A DNA stretch of 8,818 nt from DASPKW01 sp038244055 (GTDB lineage: Bacteria; Planctomycetota; Phycisphaerae; Tepidisphaerales; Tepidisphaeraceae). The DNA lies in assembly GCA_038244055.1 (NCBI GenBank), contig JBBRTW010000300.1:1-8818 (forward strand), given 5' to 3'. Numbering within the stretch: position 1 is the stretch's first letter; the number at the start of each line of letters is the position of its first letter. The notes below the pieces were generated by a model that saw only the letters and a list, made by a program, of their open reading frames with translations, ran no database searches and was not told the DNA's origin. Of this stretch, positions 1-5,101 are shown in pieces. The position numbers and the translations under genes are program-made.

Positions 1-1709
1 AGGACCTGGGCGAGTTCGCGGTTGAGTTCGGGAGTTTTGGCGGGATAGATCGGGTCGAGCTCGTTGGTGACGATCTTGGCGAGATCGGCGGCGGGCTTGC
101 CCTGGCGGCTGATGCTGACTTCATACACGCGCAGTTTTTCGAGCTGGCCTTCGGCATCGAGGGAGGCGATGGGAAATTTCTCGAGGGCTTTGATGATCGC
201 GGGCTGGGCATCCTTGCCGCCGAGGCGGGTTAGGGCCAGGAGCGCGGTCAAGCCGGCGCGGGGCTGCTTTTCTTCGAGGGCTTTGGAATGCCATTGATCG
301 ACCGGCTGGCTCTCGATGGCGATGCGGGCGGCGTAGCGGATGAAGCGGTCTTCGGAATTGAGGGCGGGCCAGGCGGTTGCGATGGCCTTGGGGTCGGTGC
401 GGCCGTGGAAGGATTCAAGGGTATGGCGAAGCTGGCGGGCCTCCGCGCCGGCCGAATCGTGGGCATCGGCGGGGGCGGTGGATTCGCTGCCGGTGTAGGA
501 GACGCGATAGACCGCTGCGCCGGTGCCTCGACCGCCGATGGTGAAATAGAGCGCGCCATCCGCGCCGACGATGGCATCGGTCAAATTGAGAGGGACTTTC
601 TTATCATTGCCGCGCAGGCTTTTGGGCGCGACGAAATTTTCCCAGGTGCCGGTGTAGCTAGCGCCTTTGGGAGTGAGATGAACGGCGATCAGGCGGCCGT
701 AGCTCCAATCGAGGATGTAGTAGGCCTTCTGGTATTTGGCGGGGAATTTCGCGCCGTAGCCGAAGACGACGCCGGTGGGGCAGCCGATGCCGATATTCAG
801 CGTGGCGGGCAGACTGTCGGCGTAATACTCGGGCCACTTGGCGGTGCCTTCGCGGAAGCCGTGATCGGCGGCGCTGACGGCGTGGAAGACGCGGATGGGG
901 CGGTACCAGGGGGTGCCCCAGTCCCATTCCATATCGGAATCGAAGCCGAAGAGCTCGCCATCGGCATTGAAGGCGATGTCGTAGGTATTGCGCTGGCCGG
1001 AGGCGAAGAGCTCGGCGTTTTTGCCATCGGCATCGACGCGAATGACCGCGCCGCCCGGGGGCTTTTTGCCTGCGCCGAAACCGTTGCCATCTTCAGCGCG
1101 GGGCAGGGCCAGATCATCGGCGTAATTTTTGTGGGGGGAGGTGGGAAGGAGATCGCCGGGCAGGCCGACGAAATTGCCGCAGATGATGTAGAGCTTTTTA
1201 TCCGCGCCCAGGACGATGCCATGCGCGCCGTGCTCGCCAGCGCCGTTCTGCCATTCGCGGAGGAGCTCGACCTTATCGTACTGGTCATCGTTCTTGCTGG
1301 AGTAGAGCTTCCAGAGGCCGAAGACGGTCTTGCCATCGGGGGCTTTGCCCGAGCCATTCAAGTAAAGCGAATCGAAGGCGTAGAGGATGCCCATGGTTTC
1401 GCTGATGGGAAGCTTGAGCTCTTCCTGCCTGGCGATCTGGCCATCGGGCTTGAGGGTGAGGCGGGTGACGGGCTGGCCGCGCTGGCCGCCGAGAAGGAGG
1501 CGGCCTTTGTTGTCCAGCGCCAGGTTGATCCAGGAGCCATGGGTGGTTTTGTCGGCCTTGAGGACCAGGTCGAGTTTGAACCCGGGGAGGGTTTCGAGCT
1601 GATCGGGCGTCGCCTGGGCCTGGGCTCTTGCGGCGAATAATGACCCGGCCATCGCGAGCACCAGGCCGAACATAAAGCTCCACGCACCGCGCCTCGAAGC
1701 AACCGACAT
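1..1709 (-). CDS. Secreted PVC-type sugar-dehydrogenase-like protein (propeller + HEAT), 3' end outside window
   Basis: The reading frame is open from the ATG at 1709 to the left edge (569 codons, no stop), so the C-terminus is missing. Residues 1-32 form a signal peptide (basic start, hydrophobic core, cleavage likely after ARAQA), which suggests export. Residues about 35-402 resemble the glucose/sorbosone dehydrogenase-like beta-propeller common in Planctomycetes. Recognisable segments are GEHGAHGIVLGAD near residue 160, SGQRNTYDIAFNADGELF near 240, DMEWDWGTPWYRP near 260 and DWSYGRL. From about residue 415 the sequence is helical and HEAT-like. Family members often end in a c-type cytochrome domain with CxxCH, which would lie beyond the edge. 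A role in periplasmic oxidation of sugars or alcohols is inferred from the family. A GAGGG Shine-Dalgarno at 1716-1720, six bases before the ATG, supports the start. Upstream lies a repeat-rich gap, so the gene probably has its own promoter. Confidence 0.88.
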   Translation of the reverse strand, partial: MSVASRRGAWSFMFGLVLAMAGSLFAARAQAQATPDQLETLPGFKLDLVLKADKTTHGSWINLALDNKGRLLLGGQRGQPVTRLTLKPDGQIARQEELKLPISETMGILYAFDSLYLNGSGKAPDGKTVFGLWKLYSSKNDDQYDKVELLREWQNGAGEHGAHGIVLGADKKLYIICGNFVGLPGDLLPTSPHKNYADDLALPRAEDGNGFGAGKKPPGGAVIRVDADGKNAELFASGQRNTYDIAFNADGELFGFDSDMEWDWGTPWYRPIRVFHAVSAADHGFREGTAKWPEYYADSLPATLNIGIGCPTGVVFGYGAKFPAKYQKAYYILDWSYGRLIAVHLTPKGASYTGTWENFVAPKSLRGNDKKVPLNLTDAIVGADGALYFTIGGRGTGAAVYRVSYTGSESTAPADAHDSAGAEARQLRHTLESFHGRTDPKAIATAWPALNSEDRFIRYAARIAIESQPVDQWHSKALEEKQPRAGLTALLALTRLGGKDAQPAIIKALEKFPIASLDAEGQLEKLRVYEVSISRQGKPAADLAKIVTNELDPIYPAKTPELNRELAQV

Positions 1710-1726
1710 AGACAACCCTCTGGTAG

Positions 1727-1754
1727 GAACTCTGGATCAGGAACTCTGGATCAG
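1727..1754. repeat. Perfect 14-bp tandem duplication in the dehydrogenase leader
   Basis: The unit GAACTCTGGATCAG occurs twice head to tail (1727-1740 and 1741-1754) without mismatch. It lies 18-45 bases upstream of the dehydrogenase start codon, just beyond its Shine-Dalgarno site. It could be a replication-slippage product or a paired binding site; the sequence does not decide between these. Confidence 0.8.
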
Positions 1755-1848
1755 GGATGAACCGTATGGGTGTTATTACCGATCGGGCGGCGTGTTGAAA
1801 GGTGGGTGCCCTTACCTGGCTGCCGCGCATGGCGTGCAGGTTCTGCTG

Positions 1849-1926
1849 TTTCACGAATCAACACCAATGGGCACGAATGAAGAGGGCTCATTTCTGATTC
1901 GTGTTGATTCGTGTTGATTCGTGAAA
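1849..1926. repeat. 78-bp inverted-repeat element, complete copy
   Basis: Perfect 16-bp arms (TTTCACGAATCAACAC at 1849-1864, its reverse complement at 1911-1926) enclose a 46-base centre. The right side carries the decamer GTGTTGATTC twice in a row (1901-1920) and begins a third copy. A second, partial copy lies at 1993-2049. I recognise similar GATTCGTGTTGATTCGTG strings as recurring intergenic sequence in PVC genomes, but know of no assigned function. Confidence 0.75.
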
Positions 1927-1992
1927 AGACCTCCGCACACCCCTTCATGCCGCGATCGCCGTCCGCGCCGGGGCGGACAGTTGCGGAGGGAA

Positions 1993-2049
1993 CTGTTTCA
2001 CGAATCAACACCCATGGGCACGAATGAAGAGGGCTCTTTTCTGATTCGT
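1993..2049. repeat. Partial second copy of the 78-bp element
   Basis: These 57 bases match 1846-1902 with two mismatches (1866/2013 and 1890/2037). The similarity stops at GATTCGT, so the right-hand inverted arm and the decamer repeats are missing, and a single copy cannot fold into the same hairpin. It could pair with the right arm of the complete copy at 1911-1926. Confidence 0.75.
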
Positions 2050-2109
2050 CTTCGCCCAGACGAGCCAGGCGAAACGCCCGCGAAGGGGTGAATGGCTCGC
2101 GCCGCCCCC

Positions 2110-2174
2110 AGGGTCAGGAGCCGGTCCGGAAATAGCCTGGCCACGCAGGCAGGCGCTCCCCGGCTCCTGACCCT
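2110..2174. repeat. GGGTCAGGAGCC inverted-repeat element, copy 1
   Basis: Arms of 15 bases are perfectly complementary: AGGGTCAGGAGCCGG at 2110-2124 and CCGGCTCCTGACCCT at 2160-2174, with a 35-base centre (65 bp in total). Two further copies of the same design occur at 2266-2326 and 4949-5012. Conserved arms with variable centres are the layout of REP doublets or small non-autonomous elements mobilised by a transposase elsewhere. No transposase is encoded here. Confidence 0.78.
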
Positions 2175-2190
2175 TTCTTGTTTCGAAGCA

Positions 2191-2264
2191 GGAGGTGGTC
2201 GGGAAGCGGGAAGGGGTCGGGAAGGAGGAAGGGGTCGGGAGCCGGGAAGCAGGAAGGGGTCAGG
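2191..2264 (+). repeat. G-rich polypurine stretch with repeated GGGGTC(A/G)GG units
   Basis: Variants of the element arm (GGTCGGGAAG, GGGGTCGGGAAG, GGGGTCGGGAGCCGG, GGGGTCAGG) recur about every 16-25 bases, so the left arm of the adjacent inverted-repeat element seems to have been amplified. The plus strand is almost only purine. At 2201-2221 there are four runs of at least three G separated by loops of 4, 2 and 2 bases, a canonical G-quadruplex pattern. Confidence 0.6.
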
Positions 2265-2265
2265 A

Positions 2266-2326
2266 GGTCAGGAGCCGGGGGACGCGGTTTTAATATGAAG
2301 CCATTCCGTGGCCGGCTCCTGACCCC
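2266..2326. repeat. GGGTCAGGAGCC inverted-repeat element, copy 2
   Basis: The left arm GGTCAGGAGCCGG (2266-2278) is complementary to the right arm inside CCGGCTCCTGACCCC (2312-2326). Its right side, GTGGCCGGCTCCTGACCC (2308-2325), is identical over 18 bases to the right side of copy 3 (4994-5011), so copies 2 and 3 are closer to each other than to copy 1. Confidence 0.72.
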
Positions 2327-2417
2327 GATAGCATCGCGTTGGCCGGCCCATCGCGCGACGGCGGGCGCTGGAGGGGCGGGCCTTGCCAGAGCGTGCCCGG
2401 GCGGAGAGGGCGGGCGC

Positions 2418-2702
2418 TCAGCGGTAAATCGTCAGCCCCGGCCGGGCGGCCTGCAATGCTTTGACGCCCGCATCGGTGACTTGGGTGCCGCCGAGCCACA
2501 GCACGGTCAGCGCCTTCAGCCCGCAGTCGGGGCGGGACAGTTCCTTCAGGCCCGCATCGGTGACTTGGGTGCGGTCGAGAATCAGCGCGGTCAGCGCCTT
2601 GAGCCCGCAGTCGGGGCGGGCCAGTTCCTTCAGTCCCGCATCGGTGACATGCGTGCCGTTGACGTACAGCGTGGTCAGCGCCTTGAGCCCGCCTACTGCT
2701 TT
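2418..2702 (-). pseudogene. Leucine-rich-repeat gene remnant
   Basis: The minus-strand frame encodes three 28-residue repeats of the form GLKALTxLxLxxTxVTDAGLKELxRPDC and ends GLTIYR followed by a TGA stop at 2418-2420. At DNA level the repeats have an exact 84-bp period (CATCGGTGAC at 2471, 2555 and 2639). LxxLxLxxTxVTDAGLxxL is the style of leucine-rich repeats abundant in planctomycetes, where they act in protein binding. The remnant has no start codon or ribosome site of its own. Upstream the frame runs into the HIT gene, where it no longer looks like protein, and repeat sequence begins only bases from the HIT stop codon. It is best read as the 3' remainder of a larger gene, or as a tail of the HIT protein reached by a +1 shift. 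Translation is doubtful. Confidence 0.6.
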
Positions 2703-3039
2703 ACCCCGGTGGCCAGGTAAATGGCCGGCCGGCAAGCACATGCAAATGGAGATGGAACACCGTCTGCTGCGCGCCCGGCCCGCAGTTGAAGACCGTTCTG
2801 TAATCCGTATATCCCAACTGCGCCATGATCTTCGCCGCCACCACAAAAAGCCCCCCCACCAGCTCGCGATCTTCCGCTTTCACATCATTCAGGGTGGGAA
2901 TGACTTTTTTCGGAATCACCAGCACATGTGCCGGCGCTTGCGGGCTGATATCGTGGATCGCGATGTACAGATCGTCTTCGTAAGCGACCTTGGCCGGGAT
3001 TTGCCGGGCGATGATTTTTTCGAATAGAGTCTGCGCCAT
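2701..3039 (-). CDS. HIT-family (HINT-type) nucleotide hydrolase/transferase
   Basis: This complete 112-residue protein has the length of HINT-branch histidine triad proteins. The signature HLHLHVLAGR has the triad at H96, H98 and H100, where H98 would be the nucleophile that forms the nucleotidyl intermediate. Upstream are the family's DISPQAPAHVLVIPKK segment (residues 30-45) and an Asn at 85 in the nucleotide-binding strand. The terminus WPPG is the usual HINT ending. Such enzymes are cytosolic and hydrolyse AMP-linked substrates such as phosphoramidates; the exact substrate is not visible. One small deviation is LAGR instead of the common LGGR. The gene is divergent from the permease, with 40 bp between the two starts. 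GGAAG precedes the ATG by nine bases. A perfect TTGACA lies on the minus strand at 3071-3076, but the matching -10 is poor. An LRR remnant follows directly after the stop. Confidence 0.93.
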   Translation of the reverse strand: MAQTLFEKIIARQIPAKVAYEDDLYIAIHDISPQAPAHVLVIPKKVIPTLNDVKAEDRELVGGLFVVAAKIMAQLGYTDYRTVFNCGPGAQQTVFHLHLHVLAGRPFTWPPG

Positions 3040-3079
3040 AACAACAATCTTCCGTCCTTGTGGATACAGTTGTCAACCG

Positions 3080-4372
3080 ATGTTCAATTTCCTGATCGAA
3101 ACCTTTCTCCTGGGCCTCAAGAACCTCCGCCTGCACAAGCTGCGCAGCCTGCTGACGGCGCTGGGGATCATTCTGGGCGTATTGGCGGTCATTCTCATGG
3201 TCGCCATCGGCAATGGCGCCAAGCAGGCCGCCATGGAGCAGATGGAGCAGCTCGGGGCGAACAACATCGTCGTCCGCAGCGTCAAGCCGGCCGAGAGCAA
3301 CGATGCCAGCCAGCGGACGCAGCGCATCCTCGAATACGGCATCAAACGCAGCGACGAGCTGCGATTGAAAACCCTTAGCAAGATTCAAACCATCGTCGCC
3401 TTGCGCGATTGCGAGCAGAAAGTCGTCCGCGGCTCGATCCGCGCGGCCGCCAACACCATCGGCACCACGCCCGAATTCTTCGCGATGATGAACCGCGCCC
3501 TCGAGCGCGGCCGGTACTTCACCACCATCGATTACGACGAGCAGCAATCCGTCTGCGTGCTCGGCTCGATCGCCGCGCAGCAGCTCTTCCCCTACTCCGA
3601 TCCGCTCGGCCAGACCATCCAGGTCGGCACCGGCGGCATGGCCACGATCATGCTCACCGTGGTCGGCGTGCTCGAGCCGACCGGCCTGCGCCCGGATTCG
3701 GCCCAGGGGGGCATCGTCAACCGCAACCTCGATCAGGACATCTACTTCCCCCTCACCCTGGCCCAGGACACGTTCGGCGATTCCATCATCCGCCGCCAGG
3801 CCGGCGCGATGGAGCGCAAGCAGATCGAGCTCACCGAAATCTGGATCAAATGCGCCGACCGCAACGATGTCGAAGAGCTCTCGCTGATCGTCGAGAACAC
3901 GATCAACAACACGCACCCCACGGTCGATTTTGAAGTCAAAGCCCCCATCCAGATTCTCCGCCAGGCCGAGAAACTCAACCGCACCTTCAACCTGGTCATG
4001 GGCGGAACGGCGGCGGTCTCCCTCCTGGTCGGTGGCATCGGCATCATGAACATCATGCTGGCCTCGGTCACCGAGCGCACCAAGGAAGTCGGCATCCGCC
4101 GGGCCCTGGGCGCTAAGCGCCGGCATATCACGCTGCAGTTCCTGATCGAAACCACCGTCCTGTCCATCTGCGGCGGCCTGATCGGCATCGGCCTGGGCGT
4201 CGGCGCTGCCAAGGCGCTGCCCGCCCTCGTGAGCGATTACCGCACCAGTGTCACCACCTGGTCCGTGATGCTCAGCTTCATCATAAGCGCAATGATCGGA
4301 ATCGGCTTCGGCCTGTACCCCGCCATCAAAGCGGCGCGGATGAATCCGATCGAGGCGCTGCGGCATGAGTAG
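3080..4372 (+). CDS. MacB/FtsX-type ABC transporter permease
   Basis: This 430-residue inner-membrane protein has the classic four-helix layout. TM1 is at about 24-46 (LTALGIILGVLAVILMVAIG), a large periplasmic domain follows at about 50-300, and TM2-TM4 lie at about 304-330, 358-380 and 395-415. After TM2 comes the coupling segment SVTERTKEVGIRRALGAKRR (330-348), a hallmark of the MacB_PCD/FtsX permeases that contact the ATPase. The end, YPAIKAARMNPIEALRHE, is also typical. Such permeases work as homodimers with a LolD/MacB-like ATPase in export, lipoprotein release or mechanotransmission. No ATPase or HlyD-like adaptor gene is present here, so the partner must lie elsewhere and the substrate is unknown. 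The ATG at 3080 matches the family N-terminus. An in-frame ATG at 2990 would overlap the HIT gene and add non-family residues. No clear Shine-Dalgarno is seen. The stop codon abuts a heptamer array. Confidence 0.92.
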   Translation: MFNFLIETFLLGLKNLRLHKLRSLLTALGIILGVLAVILMVAIGNGAKQAAMEQMEQLGANNIVVRSVKPAESNDASQRTQRILEYGIKRSDELRLKTLSKIQTIVALRDCEQKVVRGSIRAAANTIGTTPEFFAMMNRALERGRYFTTIDYDEQQSVCVLGSIAAQQLFPYSDPLGQTIQVGTGGMATIMLTVVGVLEPTGLRPDSAQGGIVNRNLDQDIYFPLTLAQDTFGDSIIRRQAGAMERKQIELTEIWIKCADRNDVEELSLIVENTINNTHPTVDFEVKAPIQILRQAEKLNRTFNLVMGGTAAVSLLVGGIGIMNIMLASVTERTKEVGIRRALGAKRRHITLQFLIETTVLSICGGLIGIGLGVGAAKALPALVSDYRTSVTTWSVMLSFIISAMIGIGFGLYPAIKAARMNPIEALRHE

Positions 4373-4373
4373 T

Positions 4374-4436
4374 TAGTTGCTAGTAGTTAGTTGCTAGTTG
4401 CTAGTTGCTAGTTGTTAGTTGTTAGTGGCTAGTTGT
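4374..4436. repeat. Heptanucleotide array TAGTTGC, nine units
   Basis: Nine consecutive 7-base units run from 4374 to 4436: TAGTTGC four times, TAGTTGT three times, and one each of TAGTAGT and TAGTGGC. The permease stop codon TAG (4370-4372) with the following T forms a partial unit just before the array. The array lies between two convergent genes, where a terminator would be expected, but it has no self-complementary structure. Confidence 0.85.
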
Positions 4437-4461
4437 GCTGTAGCCTTCGTCATAAAGAGGC

Positions 4462-4878
4462 TCAGGCGAGCGGGACGATCTTGACCATGAATTGGCGGGT
4501 GCGCGGGCCGTCGAATTCGCAAAACTGAATCCCCTGCCAGGTCCCCAGCACCAGCTTCCCCTCTGAAATCAGCGCCATCACACTGTTGCCGACCAACGAT
4601 GTCTTCACATGGCTGTCGCTGTTGCCCTCGCCGTGCTGATAATACGTTTCCCGCTGCGGAATCAGCGTTTCAAGCTTCCGCAGCAAATCGTGCTTCACAT
4701 CCGGATCGGCGTTTTCGTTGATCGTGACGGCCGCCGTCGTGTGCGGAACGTGGACCATCGCAAAACCCTCCTCCACTCCATATTGCGAAACCAGCTCCTG
4801 CACCCGCCGGGTGATCTCGATCATCTGGCTGCGCGACTGCGTCTGGATCGACTCCGTGAAAATGCGAATGTTGTGCAT
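4462..4878 (-). CDS. yjbQ: YjbQ/UPF0047 family protein
   Basis: This 138-residue protein is full length for the YjbQ (UPF0047) family of small trimeric beta-sandwich proteins. Diagnostic segments are VPHTTAAVTINENADPDV (residues 44-61), HGEGNSDSHVKTSLVGNS (82-99) and LGTWQGIQFCEFDGPRTR (111-128). The conserved histidines 46, 82 and 90 together with E84 form the presumed metal or active site. Escherichia coli YjbQ has been reported to have weak thiamin phosphate synthase activity, but the physiological role of the family is unsettled, so no pathway is assigned. No signal peptide is present, which suggests a cytosolic protein. The start at 4878 is chosen because MHNIRIFTESI is where family similarity begins; the open frame further upstream translates repeats. 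No Shine-Dalgarno is visible, and a heptamer array ends nine bases upstream of the ATG. The gene is convergent with the permease and follows the hydrolase-fold gene on the same strand after 223 bp. Confidence 0.92.
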   Translation of the reverse strand: MHNIRIFTESIQTQSRSQMIEITRRVQELVSQYGVEEGFAMVHVPHTTAAVTINENADPDVKHDLLRKLETLIPQRETYYQHGEGNSDSHVKTSLVGNSVMALISEGKLVLGTWQGIQFCEFDGPRTRQFMVKIVPLA

Positions 4879-4887
4879 GGAGGCATT

Positions 4888-4915
4888 CTCTACTCTCAAC
4901 CCTCTACGCTCAACC
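4888..4915. repeat. Heptanucleotide array CTCAACC/CTCTACG upstream of yjbQ
   Basis: Four 7-base units alternate: CTCTACT, CTCAACC, CTCTACG, CTCAACC. On the coding strand of yjbQ this reads as GGTTGAG/CGTAGAG units that end nine bases before the start codon, so they would lie in the 5' untranslated region. A lone ACTCTCAACC recurs at 5035-5044 in the same gap. Confidence 0.65.
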
Positions 4916-4948
4916 TGCTCCGCGGAAATCGTCCGCGAATTGGCCGAA

Positions 4949-5012
4949 AGGGTCAGGAGCCTGGAGACGATTACCAGCGCATGGACATTCCTGGTGGCCG
5001 GCTCCTGACCCT
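4949..5012. repeat. GGGTCAGGAGCC inverted-repeat element, copy 3
   Basis: Perfect 13-base arms, AGGGTCAGGAGCC (4949-4961) and GGCTCCTGACCCT (5000-5012), enclose a 38-base centre, giving a 64-bp element. Its right side shares GTGGCCGGCTCCTGACCC with copy 2, and the bases just before it are similar as well (CATTCC...GTGG). It sits between yjbQ and the hydrolase-fold gene, about 2.7 kb from the other copies. Confidence 0.78.
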
Positions 5013-5052
5013 GACATGTGGATTTCAGCAGAGCACTCTCAACCCGCTTTTC

Positions 5053-5079
5053 CCTTTCGTGCCCTTCGCGCCTTTCGTG
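5053..5079. repeat. Nonanucleotide array CCTTTCGTG, three units
   Basis: Three consecutive 9-base units, CCTTTCGTG, CCCTTCGCG and CCTTTCGTG, read on the other strand as CACGAAAGG/CGCGAAGGG. The array is 22 bases downstream of the hydrolase-fold stop codon on that gene's strand. I recognise the CACGAAGG-type motif as a common intergenic string in PVC and related genomes; no function is known to me. Confidence 0.65.
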
Positions 5080-5101
5080 GTTCAATTTTTCCCCCTGAAC
5101 T

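Larger units (their letters stand above)
1710..2417. other. Gene-free, repeat-rich intergenic region
   Basis: No convincing gene is found in these roughly 700 bp. The short open frames here translate repeats or low-complexity Gly/Arg-rich sequence and match no protein family I recognise. The region holds the leader of the dehydrogenase gene with a 14-bp tandem duplication, a 78-bp hairpin element and a partial second copy 147 bp away, two copies of the GGGTCAGGAGCC inverted-repeat element, and a G-rich polypurine stretch between those two. I see nothing specific in 2327-2417 apart from high GC. Confidence 0.7.

Noticed and set aside
288..1640. A 450-codon open frame on the plus strand
   Set aside because: It is antisense to the dehydrogenase gene and rich in Gly/Ala/Asp-Ile strings without family motifs. 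The minus frame gives a continuous recognisable protein with signal peptide and ribosome site.
1751..2298. Small open frames of 68-86 codons in the left gap
   Set aside because: They translate the repeat elements, have no ribosome sites or recognisable motifs, and are broken by repeat boundaries.
2990..3079. A 30-residue N-terminal extension of the permease from ATG 2990
   Set aside because: It would overlap the start of the HIT gene on the other strand and adds residues unlike permease N-termini, which match MFNFLIETF at 3080.
3040..3079. Strong promoter for the HIT gene based on TTGACA at 3071-3076 (minus strand)
   Set aside because: The -35 is perfect, but the best -10 (AAGATT after 19 bases) matches only three of six and would leave almost no leader, so it is not listed as a feature.
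2885..4366. A 493-codon open frame on the minus strand
   Set aside because: It lies antisense to the permease and partly over the HIT gene. Its His/Asp/Gly-rich translation is the usual shadow of a GC-rich gene.
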